A DNA stretch of 64,000 nucleotides from DASUBV01 sp036501025 (GTDB taxonomy: Bacteria > Actinomycetota > Actinomycetes > Streptosporangiales > Streptosporangiaceae): NCBI GenBank assembly GCA_036501025.1, contig DASYBB010000191.1, forward strand, positions 7,299 to 71,298. The letters run 5' to 3'. Made by a program: the position numbers and the translations under genes. Numbering within the stretch: the first letter of the stretch is position 1; every line of letters starts with the position of its first letter. Of this stretch, positions 24,030 through 32,336 are shown piece after piece. The notes below the pieces were generated by a model. The model had not been told where the DNA came from. It did no database searches and worked only from the letters and a program-made list of their open reading frames with translations.

Positions 24030-24569
24030 ATGACCGAAGTGGACGAGCAGGGCCGCCCCGAACCTCCGCTGACGGGCGACGAGACCGCCATCCTGCTGGG
24101 CTTCCTGGACTTCCACCGCGCGACCCTGGACTGGAAGTGCGCGGGGCTGGACGCGGCCGGCCTGGCGGCGACGGTCGGCGCCTCGTCGATGACGCTCGGC
24201 GGCATGCTCAAGCACCTGGCCTACGTCGAGGACCTGTGGTTTTCCCGGATCCTGGCCAGCCGGGACTGGCCGCCGCCGTGGGACGCGGTGGACTGGAAGG
24301 CCGACTCGGACTGGGACTGGCACTCGGCCGCGCAGGACAGCCCCGGGCAGCTGAGCGCCCTCTGGCAGGAGGCCGTGGCCCGTTCCCGCACCGCGGCCAC
24401 GGAGGCGCTGGCCGGCGGCGGGCTGGGCCAGCTGGCCCAGCGGGCGCTCCCCGACGGCAGCGTGCCGAGCCTGTGCTGGATCCTCGTCCACATGGTCGAG
24501 GAGTACTCGCGGCACAACGGCCACGCCGACCTCATCCGGGAGTCGCTGGACGGGCTCACCGGCGAGTAA
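24030..24569 (+). CDS. DinB-family protein (DUF664), intact copy
   Basis: A 179-residue DUF664/DinB-fold protein. It has the helix-1 signature FLDFHRATLDWKCAGLD, the first metal histidine in MLKHLAYVEDLWF and the C-terminal EEYSRHNGHADLIRESLDG. Three histidines at these points form the metal site of DinB-like transferases, which in actinobacteria may use mycothiol. It is the only complete member of a local array of three; the next two are degraded. Confidence 0.85.
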   Translation: MTEVDEQGRPEPPLTGDETAILLGFLDFHRATLDWKCAGLDAAGLAATVGASSMTLGGMLKHLAYVEDLWFSRILASRDWPPPWDAVDWKADSDWDWHSAAQDSPGQLSALWQEAVARSRTAATEALAGGGLGQLAQRALPDGSVPSLCWILVHMVEEYSRHNGHADLIRESLDGLTGE

Positions 24570-24621
24570 CCGGCCGAAAACCCGTGGCGGCACCCGGACC
24601 GGGTCCGGGATGCTCGTGCCC

Positions 24622-25040
24622 ATGCCTGACCTCAGCGACCAAGACGAGCACCTGCCCGCCCGGCAGTTCGGGTGGTGGGACATGTTCGTCAGCCCCGAGG
24701 ACGACCCGCGCGCGTCGGACGGACGGTTCCAGGGCGAGCGGGCCACCCTGGTCGGCTACCTGCGCGACCACGTCCGGACCTGGCCTTCAACGGCGCGGTC
24801 GCCGATCCGGCCCTGGTCACACAGGCCTGGGCCAACTGGCGCGCTGAGGTCGAGTTCGCCGAGCGGTTCGCGGAAAGCGCGCCGGACCTCGGCCTGAGCC
24901 GCCCGCACGACGGCGGGACGGGAAACCCGAGCCCGGTCAGCCTGCGCGAGGTGCTGGTGCACATGATCGAGGAGTACGCCCGGCACAACGGCCACGCGGA
25001 CCTGCTGCGCGAGCGGATCGACGGCCGGATCGGCCAGTAG
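24622..25040 (+). pseudogene. DinB/DUF664 gene with internal deletion and frameshift
   Basis: The N-terminal frame from ATG 24622 reads DGRFQGERATLVGYLRDHVR, as in DUF664 proteins. Then it jumps to another frame carrying FNGAVADPALVTQAWANWRA and EEYARHNGHADLLRERIDG, ending at 25040. The join is near 24780. The stretch that should lie between (helix 2 with the first metal histidine, about 50-60 residues) is missing. So this is a deletion plus frame change, not a single-base error. Non-functional. Confidence 0.82.
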
Positions 25041-25067
25041 CGGGCGGGGCTAGCCGCAGGCGGCCGC

Positions 25068-25376
25068 CTACTCGCCGGTGGCGCCGTCGATGGGCTGCCG
25101 GATGAGGTCGGCATGCCCGTTATGCCGCGCGTACTCCTGAATGACCTTCACCAGGTTCCACCGCACGGAACGGCCGTTGCCGGGCGCGGCATCCTCCCAT
25201 GCCCCGGCGGCCGCCAGGAGCCGGTCCGCGTGCGCCCGCTTCCCGTGCCACCGGTCGATCGACGCCGCGCTCAGGTCCGGCGTGAGGCCGACGATGTCCC
25301 CGTCCGGCGCCGCGTCGGTGCCGTAGATCAGCCGCAGCTCGCCGCCCCCAGCGCGCACCAGGTAGACCCGCTCCAT
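25068..25376 (-). pseudogene. DinB/DUF664 remnant lacking its N-terminus
   Basis: The minus-strand frame ends VIQEYARHNGHADLIRQPID, the same C-terminal signature as the two genes before it. The N-terminal helix with FLxxHRATLxxKCAGL is gone: upstream of EMERVYLV the sequence runs into the low-complexity tail region of the K+ channel gene, whose stop is at 25394. A short product from ATG 25376 (102 residues) is conceivable but lacks the first metal ligand. Confidence 0.65.
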
Positions 25377-25393
25377 CTCGGTCAGGTGGCTCG

Positions 25394-26308
25394 CTATGCT
25401 CGCCGGCCCGGCGGCGGGCGCCGCCACCGGGGCCGGCGCCCCGCCCGCGCCCCGCCCGGCCCGCGCCGCGCCGCCGGCCGCCGGCCCCGCGCCGGGCCCG
25501 CCCCCGCCCCCCCGGCCGCGGGGTCCGCGGAGCCCCCCGCCGCCGGGGCCCGCGGTCCGCGGAACGCCGCCACCAGCCGCGCGACCAGCGTGGCCAGGAA
25601 CACCTGCCCGGTCAGCGCCTCGATCACGGCGATGGCCCGGCCGTCGTTGGCCGCGGCCGTGAAGTCCCCGTACCCGAGCGTGGTCAGCGTCGTGAAGCTG
25701 AAGTACTGGAACGTCTCGGCGTTCCCCGGCTGGCGGCTGGCGAAGAAGTGCCCGCCGTCGAGCTGGGCGATGGCCGCGTAGAACGCCGCGAACATGAACC
25801 CGAGGATCAGGTAGGCGCTGATCGCGCCGAAGATGCTCTGCCCCGTGACCGTGGTGAACGACAGGATCCGCTTCACGATGACGGTCACCGTGAGCAGCAG
25901 CAGGACGGCCGTCCAGATGCTGGCCGCCGCCACGGCGGCGGCGCTCGGCCGGGTGAGGGCCAGCGCGCCTGCCACCACGGAGCCCGTCAAAAGGACAACG
26001 GCGATCAGCTGCGCCCGGCGCCGCGGCAGGCGGGACGAGCGCAGGGTCAGCAGCCCGGTCGCGACGAACAGGCCGAGCTGCACGATGTCGATCCAGGTGC
26101 TGGCCACGATCGCGGACAGCACGTAGCCCGCGATAAGCAGGATCAGCAGCAGCCCGTAGCGCCCGGACGGGCCCCCGGAGCCGCCGCGGGCCAGGCGGCC
26201 GCGCCGTCGCGTGACCGTCGCGGCCTCCTCTCCCTGCGCGCCTCGGGATGCGTCCCTCGCGGACTCCCGTTCCGTAAGCGTGCCCGGGGCCGGAACGCGC
26301 CGCCTCAC
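25394..26308 (-). CDS. Six-helix potassium channel-like protein
   Basis: About 304 residues. Six hydrophobic helices (YGLLLILLIAGYVLSAIVAS through GQVFLATLVARLVAAF) include a pore loop TLTTLGYGDFTAAAN just before the last helix, with the K+-selectivity filter TLGYGD. After the last helix comes an Ala/Pro/Arg/Gly-rich tail with no domain such as RCK or cNMP binding. Start at GTG 26308 is tentative; no ribosome site is clear and an in-frame GTG lies at 26314. It diverges from the DUF389 gene, with a palindromic element at the shared start region. Confidence 0.8.
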   Translation of the reverse strand: MRRRVPAPGTLTERESARDASRGAQGEEAATVTRRRGRLARGGSGGPSGRYGLLLILLIAGYVLSAIVASTWIDIVQLGLFVATGLLTLRSSRLPRRRAQLIAVVLLTGSVVAGALALTRPSAAAVAAASIWTAVLLLLTVTVIVKRILSFTTVTGQSIFGAISAYLILGFMFAAFYAAIAQLDGGHFFASRQPGNAETFQYFSFTTLTTLGYGDFTAAANDGRAIAVIEALTGQVFLATLVARLVAAFRGPRAPAAGGSADPAAGGAGAGPARGRRPAARRGPGGARAGRRPRWRRPPPGRRA

Positions 26309-26321
26309 CCGCACCGGGCGA
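26305..26321. promoter_or_regulatory. TCACCCG-N3-CGGGTGA-like palindrome, K+ channel/DUF389
   Basis: TCACCCG-CAC-CGGGCGA matches the consensus of the other elements at 13 of 14 half-site positions. It lies 60 bases ahead of the DUF389 start and at the presumed K+ channel start. Weakest member of the set. Confidence 0.4.
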
Positions 26322-26381
26322 ACCCGCCGATCGCCTGCCACGGGTGATGCCCGCCCCGGCGCCGCCGCGCAGGATGCCCCG

Positions 26382-27311
26382 GTGCTCCATGTGCGCGTGG
26401 CCAGCCCGGCCGCCCTGACCCCGGCCGTCGTCAGCCTCGTGGCAGGCGACCCGGGCGTCATCAACCTGGTCGTGCTGCCCGGCGCCGCGCGCGACCCGGA
26501 CGGCGACGCGATCCAGTTCGACCTGGCCACCGCCGCCGCCAACCCGGTCCTGCGCCGCCTCCGCGAGCTCCAGCCCGGCGGGCAGCTCGGCCCGGTCGCC
26601 GTCCAGGCCGTCGAGGCCGAGATCGGCGCCGGCGACCTGGACCGCCCGCGGCGCGGCCGCTACCACGGCGAGACCGAGCCGGTCTGGGACCTGGTCGAGT
26701 CGCGGATCGTCGCCGATTCCGCCTACGCGCCGAGCTTCTACGCCCTGCTGGTCCTGGCCGGCCTGATCGGCGCGGTCGGGATCCTGACCAACTCCACCAT
26801 CCTGATCGTCGGCGCCATGGTCGTCGGCCCCGAGTACAACGCCATCATCGCGACCGCGCTCGGCCTCGACCGCCGGGACCGCGCGGCGGCCGTTCGCGGC
26901 CTGGTCGCCCTCGGCGCCGGCTTCGGCGTGGCGATCGTCGTCACCTTGCTGTTCGGCCTGGTCATCCGCGGCTCCGGGCATGTGCCGCGGGCTTACTCCC
27001 AAGGCGTCCGGCCGGTCTCGGACCTGATCAACAGCCCGGACCTGTTCTCGGTGATCGTCGCCGTCCTGGCCGGGATCGTCGGCGTCGTGTCCCTGACCGA
27101 GGCCCGGGCGGGCGCGCTGATCGGCGTCTTCATCTCCGTCACGACCATCCCGGCCGCCGCCGACCTCGGGCTCTCGCTGGCCTTCACCAGCTGGTCGGCC
27201 GCGGGCGGCGCCGTCGCCCAGCTCCTGCTCAACGTCGTCGTGCTCATCGCCGTCGGCGCCGTCGCCCTCCGGCTCCAGCGCAGCTTCTGGCGTGCCCGGG
27301 CCGGCCCCTAG
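26382..27311 (+). CDS. DUF389 membrane protein
   Basis: A 309-residue protein. The N-terminal soluble part (LHVRVASPAALTPAVVSLVA) is followed by the DUF389 membrane core: FYALLVLAGLIGAVGILTNSTILIVGAMVVGPEYN, then several more helices ending ALIGVFISVTTIPAAADLGL and LLLNVVVLIAVGAVAL. The repeated G-A-M-V-V-G-P/P-A-A pattern is the family mark. Function is not established. Start at GTG 26382. Its stop overlaps the cydC stop (convergent TAG/CTA). Confidence 0.82.
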   Translation: MLHVRVASPAALTPAVVSLVAGDPGVINLVVLPGAARDPDGDAIQFDLATAAANPVLRRLRELQPGGQLGPVAVQAVEAEIGAGDLDRPRRGRYHGETEPVWDLVESRIVADSAYAPSFYALLVLAGLIGAVGILTNSTILIVGAMVVGPEYNAIIATALGLDRRDRAAAVRGLVALGAGFGVAIVVTLLFGLVIRGSGHVPRAYSQGVRPVSDLINSPDLFSVIVAVLAGIVGVVSLTEARAGALIGVFISVTTIPAAADLGLSLAFTSWSAAGGAVAQLLLNVVVLIAVGAVALRLQRSFWRARAGP

Positions 27312-29071
27312 GCCAGCCCGCCGGCCCGCAGCATCCGGCCGTACAGCCCGCCCGCCGCGCGCAGCTCGGCGTCGGTCCCGCGCTCGGCCACCCGCCCGTC
27401 GGCGAGCACCACGATCTCGTCGACCTGGTCCAGGCCGGCCAGGTCGTGGGTGATCAGCAGCGTGCTCCGGCGGGCGTCGGCGGCCACGGCCAGCAGGTCG
27501 GCGGCCAGCCCGGCGCGGGTATCGGGGTCCAGGTGCGCAGTCGGCTCGTCCAGGATCAGCACCGCGGGATCGGCCAGCAGCGCCCGGGCCAGCGCCAGCC
27601 GCTGCCGCTGCCCGCCCGACAGCCGGGCGCCGCGCGGCCCGACCGGCGTGTCCAGGCCGGCCGGCAGCGACGTGATCCAGTCCAGCAGCCGCACCCGCCC
27701 GGCCGCCGCGGCCAGCTCGGCGTCCGTCGCTCCGGGCGCGCCGATCAGCAGGTTGGCCCGGATCGTCGAGTCGAAGATGTGCGCGTCCTGGACCAGGCCG
27801 CCCACCACCGACCGGACGTCATCGCCGCGCAGGCAGCTCAGATCGATTTCATTGAACGTGGCCCTTCCCGCACTCACGTCCACGAACCGCAGCAGCACGG
27901 CGGCCACGGTCGACTTGCCGGCCCCGGCCGGACCGAGCAGCGCGACCCGCCGGCCCGGCGCCAGGTCCAGGTCGACCCCGTCCAGCGCCCGCGGCCCGCC
28001 CGGCCGGTAGGCGACCGCCACCCCGCGCAGCGCCACCGTCACCGGCGCCCCGGCCCGCAGCCCGGCCGCGGACGTCGGCCGGGCCGGCTCGGTGACCGGG
28101 TCGGGCGCGTCCAGGACAACGGTGACGCGCCGCGCCGCGCCGCCGGACTGGCCGAGCTGGATGGCCGCGGCGGGCAGCGGGCTCACCGCCTCGAAGGCGG
28201 CCAGCGCGGCCAGGGTGATCACCGCCAGCGGCACCCGGCCGAGGCTCCCGTCGCCGGTGACCGCCACGCCGAGCAGCAGCACGGCCCACAGCGTCGCGCC
28301 GGCGGCCAGGGCGGTCAGCCCGGTGCCCAGGCCGCCCGCCGCGGCGGCGCGCCGGGCCAGCGCGGTCAGCTCGGCGTCGGCCTCGGCCGCCCGCGCCAGC
28401 GCCGCCCCCTCCGCCCCGAAGGCGTGCAGTTCCGCCGCCCCGGCCAGCGCGTCGGTCACCGCCCCGGCGAGCCGCCCGCGCGCGGCCGCGGTCCGCCGTG
28501 CCGACCGGCGCGCGGTCCGGGCGGCCAGCCAGGGGACCGCCACCCCGGCGGCCAGCAGCCCGGCCGCCAGCAGCCCGGCCGCCGGGGCCAGGATCAGCAG
28601 CAGCGCCGTCACCGCCCCGGCCCCGGTCAGGGCGGCGGCCAGCGGGGGCGCCAGGCCCCGGATGAACAGGTCCTGGACGGCGTCCACGTCACTGATCAGC
28701 CGGGCCAGCAGGTCGCCCGAGCGGAACGCGGCCAGCCCGGCCGGCGCCAGCCGCTCCAGGCGGCGGTAGACCGCCACCCGGATCTGGGCCAGCACCGCGA
28801 AGGCCACGTCGTGGGTGCCGAGGCGCTCCAGGTAGCGGAACACGGCCCGGCCCACGCTCAGCCCGCGGACCGCCACCACCGCCACCGAGATGGCCACGAT
28901 GGCCGGGTGCTGTGAGGCGCGGGCCAGCAGGAAGCCGGACACGGCGAGCAGCGCGACCCCGCAGCCGGTGGCGGCCGCCCCGGCCCCGGCCGCCGCCAGC
29001 AGCCGCCACCGGCGCGGGCCGGCCAGGGCCAGCACCCGCAGCAGCGGCGGGCGGCGGGCCGCCGCGGTCAC
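27308..29071 (-). CDS. cydC: Thiol reductant ABC exporter subunit CydC
   Basis: A 587-residue fused permease-ATPase half transporter. Six N-terminal helices are followed by Walker A GPAGAGKST, signature LSGGQRQR, Walker B LILDEPTAHLD and H-loop LLITHDL. CydDC exports cysteine and glutathione-type thiols, or moves haem-related redox balance, and is needed to assemble cytochrome bd oxidase. Its ATG overlaps the cydD stop (ATGA), so the two subunits are made together. The oxidase genes cydAB lie about 11 kb away rather than adjacent, which is unusual for actinobacteria. Confidence 0.93.
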   Translation of the reverse strand: MTAAARRPPLLRVLALAGPRRWRLLAAAGAGAAATGCGVALLAVSGFLLARASQHPAIVAISVAVVAVRGLSVGRAVFRYLERLGTHDVAFAVLAQIRVAVYRRLERLAPAGLAAFRSGDLLARLISDVDAVQDLFIRGLAPPLAAALTGAGAVTALLLILAPAAGLLAAGLLAAGVAVPWLAARTARRSARRTAAARGRLAGAVTDALAGAAELHAFGAEGAALARAAEADAELTALARRAAAAGGLGTGLTALAAGATLWAVLLLGVAVTGDGSLGRVPLAVITLAALAAFEAVSPLPAAAIQLGQSGGAARRVTVVLDAPDPVTEPARPTSAAGLRAGAPVTVALRGVAVAYRPGGPRALDGVDLDLAPGRRVALLGPAGAGKSTVAAVLLRFVDVSAGRATFNEIDLSCLRGDDVRSVVGGLVQDAHIFDSTIRANLLIGAPGATDAELAAAAGRVRLLDWITSLPAGLDTPVGPRGARLSGGQRQRLALARALLADPAVLILDEPTAHLDPDTRAGLAADLLAVAADARRSTLLITHDLAGLDQVDEIVVLADGRVAERGTDAELRAAGGLYGRMLRAGGLA

Positions 29072-30825
29072 CCCGGCGCCGGGGTGTCGGCCAGCGGGGT
29101 CGGCCCGCCCCGGCCGGCGGTCGCGGTGACCGGCCGGCCGTGAGCCAGGGCGAGCCTCCGGCTATCCGTTCCGGACGGCAGGGCGAGGTGGGTGACGTGC
29201 ACGACCGTACGGCCCGCGACCAGGGCCGCGAGCGCGTCCTGCACGGCGGCCGCGCTGAACGGGTCCAGGTGCGCCGCGGGCTCGTCCAGGAGGAGGAGCG
29301 GGGCGTCGCGCAGGAAGGCCCGCGCAATCGCGATCTTCTGCCGCTGCCCGGCCGACAGGCGGTGCCCGCGCTCGCCGACCGGGGTCAGGTAGCCCTCATC
29401 CAGGCCGGTGATGAACGCGTCGGCGCCGGCCAGCGCGGCGGCGTGCCGGATGTCGTCGGGGCTCGCGCCGGGGCGGCCGAGCGCGATGTTGCCGGCCACG
29501 GTGTCGTCGAACAGGTGGGTGCGCTGCGGCACCCAGGCGAGCTGGTCGCGCCAGGCGGCGGCCGGGAACCCGGCCAGGTCGGCGGGGGCCAGGCCGGGGC
29601 CGCTGAGCTCGATGGTCCCGGCCGTGGGCGCGGCGAACCGGAGCAGCAGGGCCAGCAGCGAGGACTTCCCCGCGCCGCTCGGGCCGGTCACCGTGAGGTG
29701 GTCGCCGGGCCGGATCTCCAGGTCCAGGCCGGCCAGGGCCGGCTCCGGGCGGCCCGGGTAGCGCAGCGTCACCCCGGTCACGGTGATGGTGTGCCGGCGC
29801 AGGTCCGGGCGCGCGGCGGCGGGCCGGGCCGGGCCGGCGCGGCCCGCGGGCAGGGGCGTCTCGAGGACCTCGAGTGCGCCGGCCGCCGCGGTGACGCCCT
29901 CGATGCTGGCGTGAAACTGCGCGCCGGCGCTGCGCAGCGGCAGGAACGCCTCGGGCGTCAGCAGCAGCACCAGCAGCGCCGTCTGGTAGCCCAGGTGGCC
30001 GCCCAGCAGCCGCAGCCCGACCTCCACCGCGACCAGCGCGGTGGCCAGCGCGGCGGCCAGTTCCAGCACCAGGGCGGACAGGAACGCGATGCGCAGGGTG
30101 CCCATGGTGGCCGCCGCGTACTCGCCGGTCAGGCGGCTGACCTGCGCTTCCTGGGCGCGGGCGCGGCCGAAGACGCGCAGCGTGGGCAGCCCCTCGACGA
30201 CGTCGAGGAAATGGCCGCCGAGCCGGGCCAGCAGCGCCCACTGCCGCCGGGTCCGCGCCCGGGTGTGCAGGCCGGTGAGCACGGCGAAGACCGGCACCAG
30301 CGGCAGCGTGACGGCGATGATCAGGGCGGACAGCCAGTCGGCCGCGGCCACCCGGGCCAGCACGGCCACCGGGACGAGGACGGCCAGCACCAGCTGGGGC
30401 AGGTACCGGGCGAAGTAGGCGTCGAGCCCGTCCAGGCCGCGGGTGGCCAGCGTGGCCAGCTCGCCCTCGCGCGGGCCGGGGCCGCCGCCCAGCCAGGCCG
30501 GGCCGAGAGCCAGGGCGTGGCCGATCAGGCCGCGCCGCAGCTGCGACTTCACGGTGGCGGCCGCCCGCAGCGCCGCGACCTCGCCGCCGTAGCTGACGGC
30601 CGCGCGGGCCAGCAGGACCAGCGCCAGCGCGACCAGCGGCCCGCGCAGCGCCGTGGCGCTGACGCCGGTCGCCGCGCCGGCCAGCGCCCGGGCCAGCAGG
30701 CCGGCCTGGGCCAGGATCAGCCCGGTCCCGGCCAGCCCCAGCGCCACGGTGGCGGTCAGGTAGCCGCGGGCGGCGGCGGCGTGCCGGAGCAGCCGCGGGT
30801 CAACCGGACGCGATAACTGAGCCAT
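29068..30825 (-). CDS. cydD: Thiol reductant ABC exporter subunit CydD
   Basis: A 585-residue half transporter: permease domain (YFARYLPQLVLAVLVPVAVL, RRQWALLARLGGHFLDVVEGLPTL region), then Walker A GPSGAGKSS, signature LSAGQRQK (A for the second G), Walker B LLLLDEPAAHLD and H-loop VHVTHL. The VVEGLPTLRVFGRA segment is characteristic of CydD. ATG at 30825, first gene of cydDC, with a GTAATC-N4-GATTAC dyad just upstream. Diverges from the ClC gene. Confidence 0.93.
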   Translation of the reverse strand: MAQLSRPVDPRLLRHAAAARGYLTATVALGLAGTGLILAQAGLLARALAGAATGVSATALRGPLVALALVLLARAAVSYGGEVAALRAAATVKSQLRRGLIGHALALGPAWLGGGPGPREGELATLATRGLDGLDAYFARYLPQLVLAVLVPVAVLARVAAADWLSALIIAVTLPLVPVFAVLTGLHTRARTRRQWALLARLGGHFLDVVEGLPTLRVFGRARAQEAQVSRLTGEYAAATMGTLRIAFLSALVLELAAALATALVAVEVGLRLLGGHLGYQTALLVLLLTPEAFLPLRSAGAQFHASIEGVTAAAGALEVLETPLPAGRAGPARPAAARPDLRRHTITVTGVTLRYPGRPEPALAGLDLEIRPGDHLTVTGPSGAGKSSLLALLLRFAAPTAGTIELSGPGLAPADLAGFPAAAWRDQLAWVPQRTHLFDDTVAGNIALGRPGASPDDIRHAAALAGADAFITGLDEGYLTPVGERGHRLSAGQRQKIAIARAFLRDAPLLLLDEPAAHLDPFSAAAVQDALAALVAGRTVVHVTHLALPSGTDSRRLALAHGRPVTATAGRGGPTPLADTPAPG

Positions 30826-30837
30826 GACTGACAGATT

Positions 30838-30853
30838 GTAATCGGGGGATTAC
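30838..30853. promoter_or_regulatory. GTAATC-N4-GATTAC dyad between cydDC and the ClC gene
   Basis: A perfect 6-bp inverted repeat with a 4-base GGGG centre, 12 bases upstream of the cydD start and 34 bases upstream of the ClC start. It lies in a short AT-rich patch that must also hold at least one promoter. A shared operator is plausible. Confidence 0.45.
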
Positions 30854-30887
30854 TAATCGTGGAGGACCGGGCCGGCTGAGTGAGGGG

Positions 30888-32300
30888 GTGCCGTCGGTGA
30901 CGACGCCCGCTGCCGCCGCCGCGCTGCTCCGCAGCCGCTCGTACTGGGCGCTGCTGGGCATCGCGGCGGTCATCGGCATCCCGATCTCGGCGGTGGCCTA
31001 CTTCTTCCTGGACCTGGTCAGCAAGCTCCAGCACTGGACCTTCACCAGCCTGCCGGACGCGCTCGGCTTCCACGGCGCGCCGCTGTGGTGGCCGGCGCCC
31101 CCGCTGCTGATCGCCGGCCTGCTGGTGGCGCTGACCATCCGGTACCTGCCCGGCACGGCCGGCCACGAGCCGGCCGACGGGCTCAGCACCAAGGGCGCGC
31201 CGGGTCCCGCGGAACTGCCCGGCGTGATCCTGGCCGCGCTGGCCACCCTGGCCCTGGGCGCCGTGCTCGGCCCCGAGGCCCCGCTGATCGCGCTGGGCGG
31301 CGGGCTGGCCATCTGCGCGATCCGGCTGGGCCGCCGCGGCGTGCCCGCCGACGTGGCCCGGATGGTGGCGGCGGCCGGCAGCTTCGCGGCGATCAGCGCG
31401 CTGTTCGGGTCGCCGCTGCTGGGCGCGTTCCTGCTGCTGGAGGCGGTCGGGCTGGGCGGCCTCTCGCTCGAGCTGGTCCTGCTGCCGGGCCTGCTGGCAG
31501 CCGGGATCGGCTCGCTGATCTTCATCGGGCTGGGCCACTGGACCGGCCTCGGCACGTTCTCGCTGCGGATCGGGAACCTGCCCCACGTGGGCACCCCGAC
31601 GGCCGCCGAGTTCGGCTGGGCCATCGTCATCGGCGTGGCCGCCGCGCTGCTCGGCACCGGCATCCGGCGGCTCGCGCTGCGGGCCCGGACGCTGGTGCAG
31701 CGCCACCGCCTGCTGGTCACCCCGGCCGCCGGGCTGGTCGTGGCCGGGCTGGCCATCGCCTACGCCGCCGGGACCGGGCACGCGTCCGCCGACGTGCTGT
31801 TCTCCGGCCAGTCGGACCTCCCGCACCTGGTCGGGCACGCGGCCGGCTACTCGGCCGGCGCCCTGGTGCTCCTGGTCGCCTGCAAGGGCCTGGCCTACGG
31901 GGTGTCGCTCAGCGGCTTCCGCGGCGGCCCGGTGTTCCCGTCGCTGTTCCTCGGCGCGGCCGGCGGCATCGCGCTGTCCCACCTGGCCGGCCTGGGGATG
32001 ATCGCGGGGATGGCCATGGGCATCGGCGCGATGTGCGCGGTCATGCTCCGGCTGCCGTTCACCTCGGTGCTGCTGGCCACCCTGCTGCTGTACTCGGACG
32101 GCGTCATGGTGATGCCGCTGGTCATTGTCGCCGTGGTGGTGGCGTACGTGCTGTCGGCGCGGTTCGCCGGGGACCCGCCGGCGGCCGAGGGGACGGCGCC
32201 GGGGCCGGGGGAGCCGGGAGCGGCGCGGGCGGGCGGGGCGGATGCCGTGGCGGGTCACCCGCTGCGGATGACGTCGGCCCCGCCCGGGCGGGCATCCTGA
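30888..32300 (+). CDS. ClC-family chloride channel or H+/Cl- antiporter
   Basis: A 470-residue protein with ClC signatures: GAVLGPEAPLI (GxxxPE type), GSFAAISALFGSPLLGAFLLLE, and LSGFRGGPVFPSLFLGAAGG near the C-terminus. The first filter motif GSGIP is not evident, so selectivity could differ. The glutamate in GPEAP is the gating or proton glutamate position. GTG start at 30888. Together with cydDC and the antiporter at 36-38 kb it suggests pH and ion balance. Confidence 0.87.
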   Translation: MPSVTTPAAAAALLRSRSYWALLGIAAVIGIPISAVAYFFLDLVSKLQHWTFTSLPDALGFHGAPLWWPAPPLLIAGLLVALTIRYLPGTAGHEPADGLSTKGAPGPAELPGVILAALATLALGAVLGPEAPLIALGGGLAICAIRLGRRGVPADVARMVAAAGSFAAISALFGSPLLGAFLLLEAVGLGGLSLELVLLPGLLAAGIGSLIFIGLGHWTGLGTFSLRIGNLPHVGTPTAAEFGWAIVIGVAAALLGTGIRRLALRARTLVQRHRLLVTPAAGLVVAGLAIAYAAGTGHASADVLFSGQSDLPHLVGHAAGYSAGALVLLVACKGLAYGVSLSGFRGGPVFPSLFLGAAGGIALSHLAGLGMIAGMAMGIGAMCAVMLRLPFTSVLLATLLLYSDGVMVMPLVIVAVVVAYVLSARFAGDPPAAEGTAPGPGEPGAARAGGADAVAGHPLRMTSAPPGRAS

Positions 32301-32336
32301 CCCCAGTTGCGCCGCCCCAGGCCCTTGGAGGCTGCT

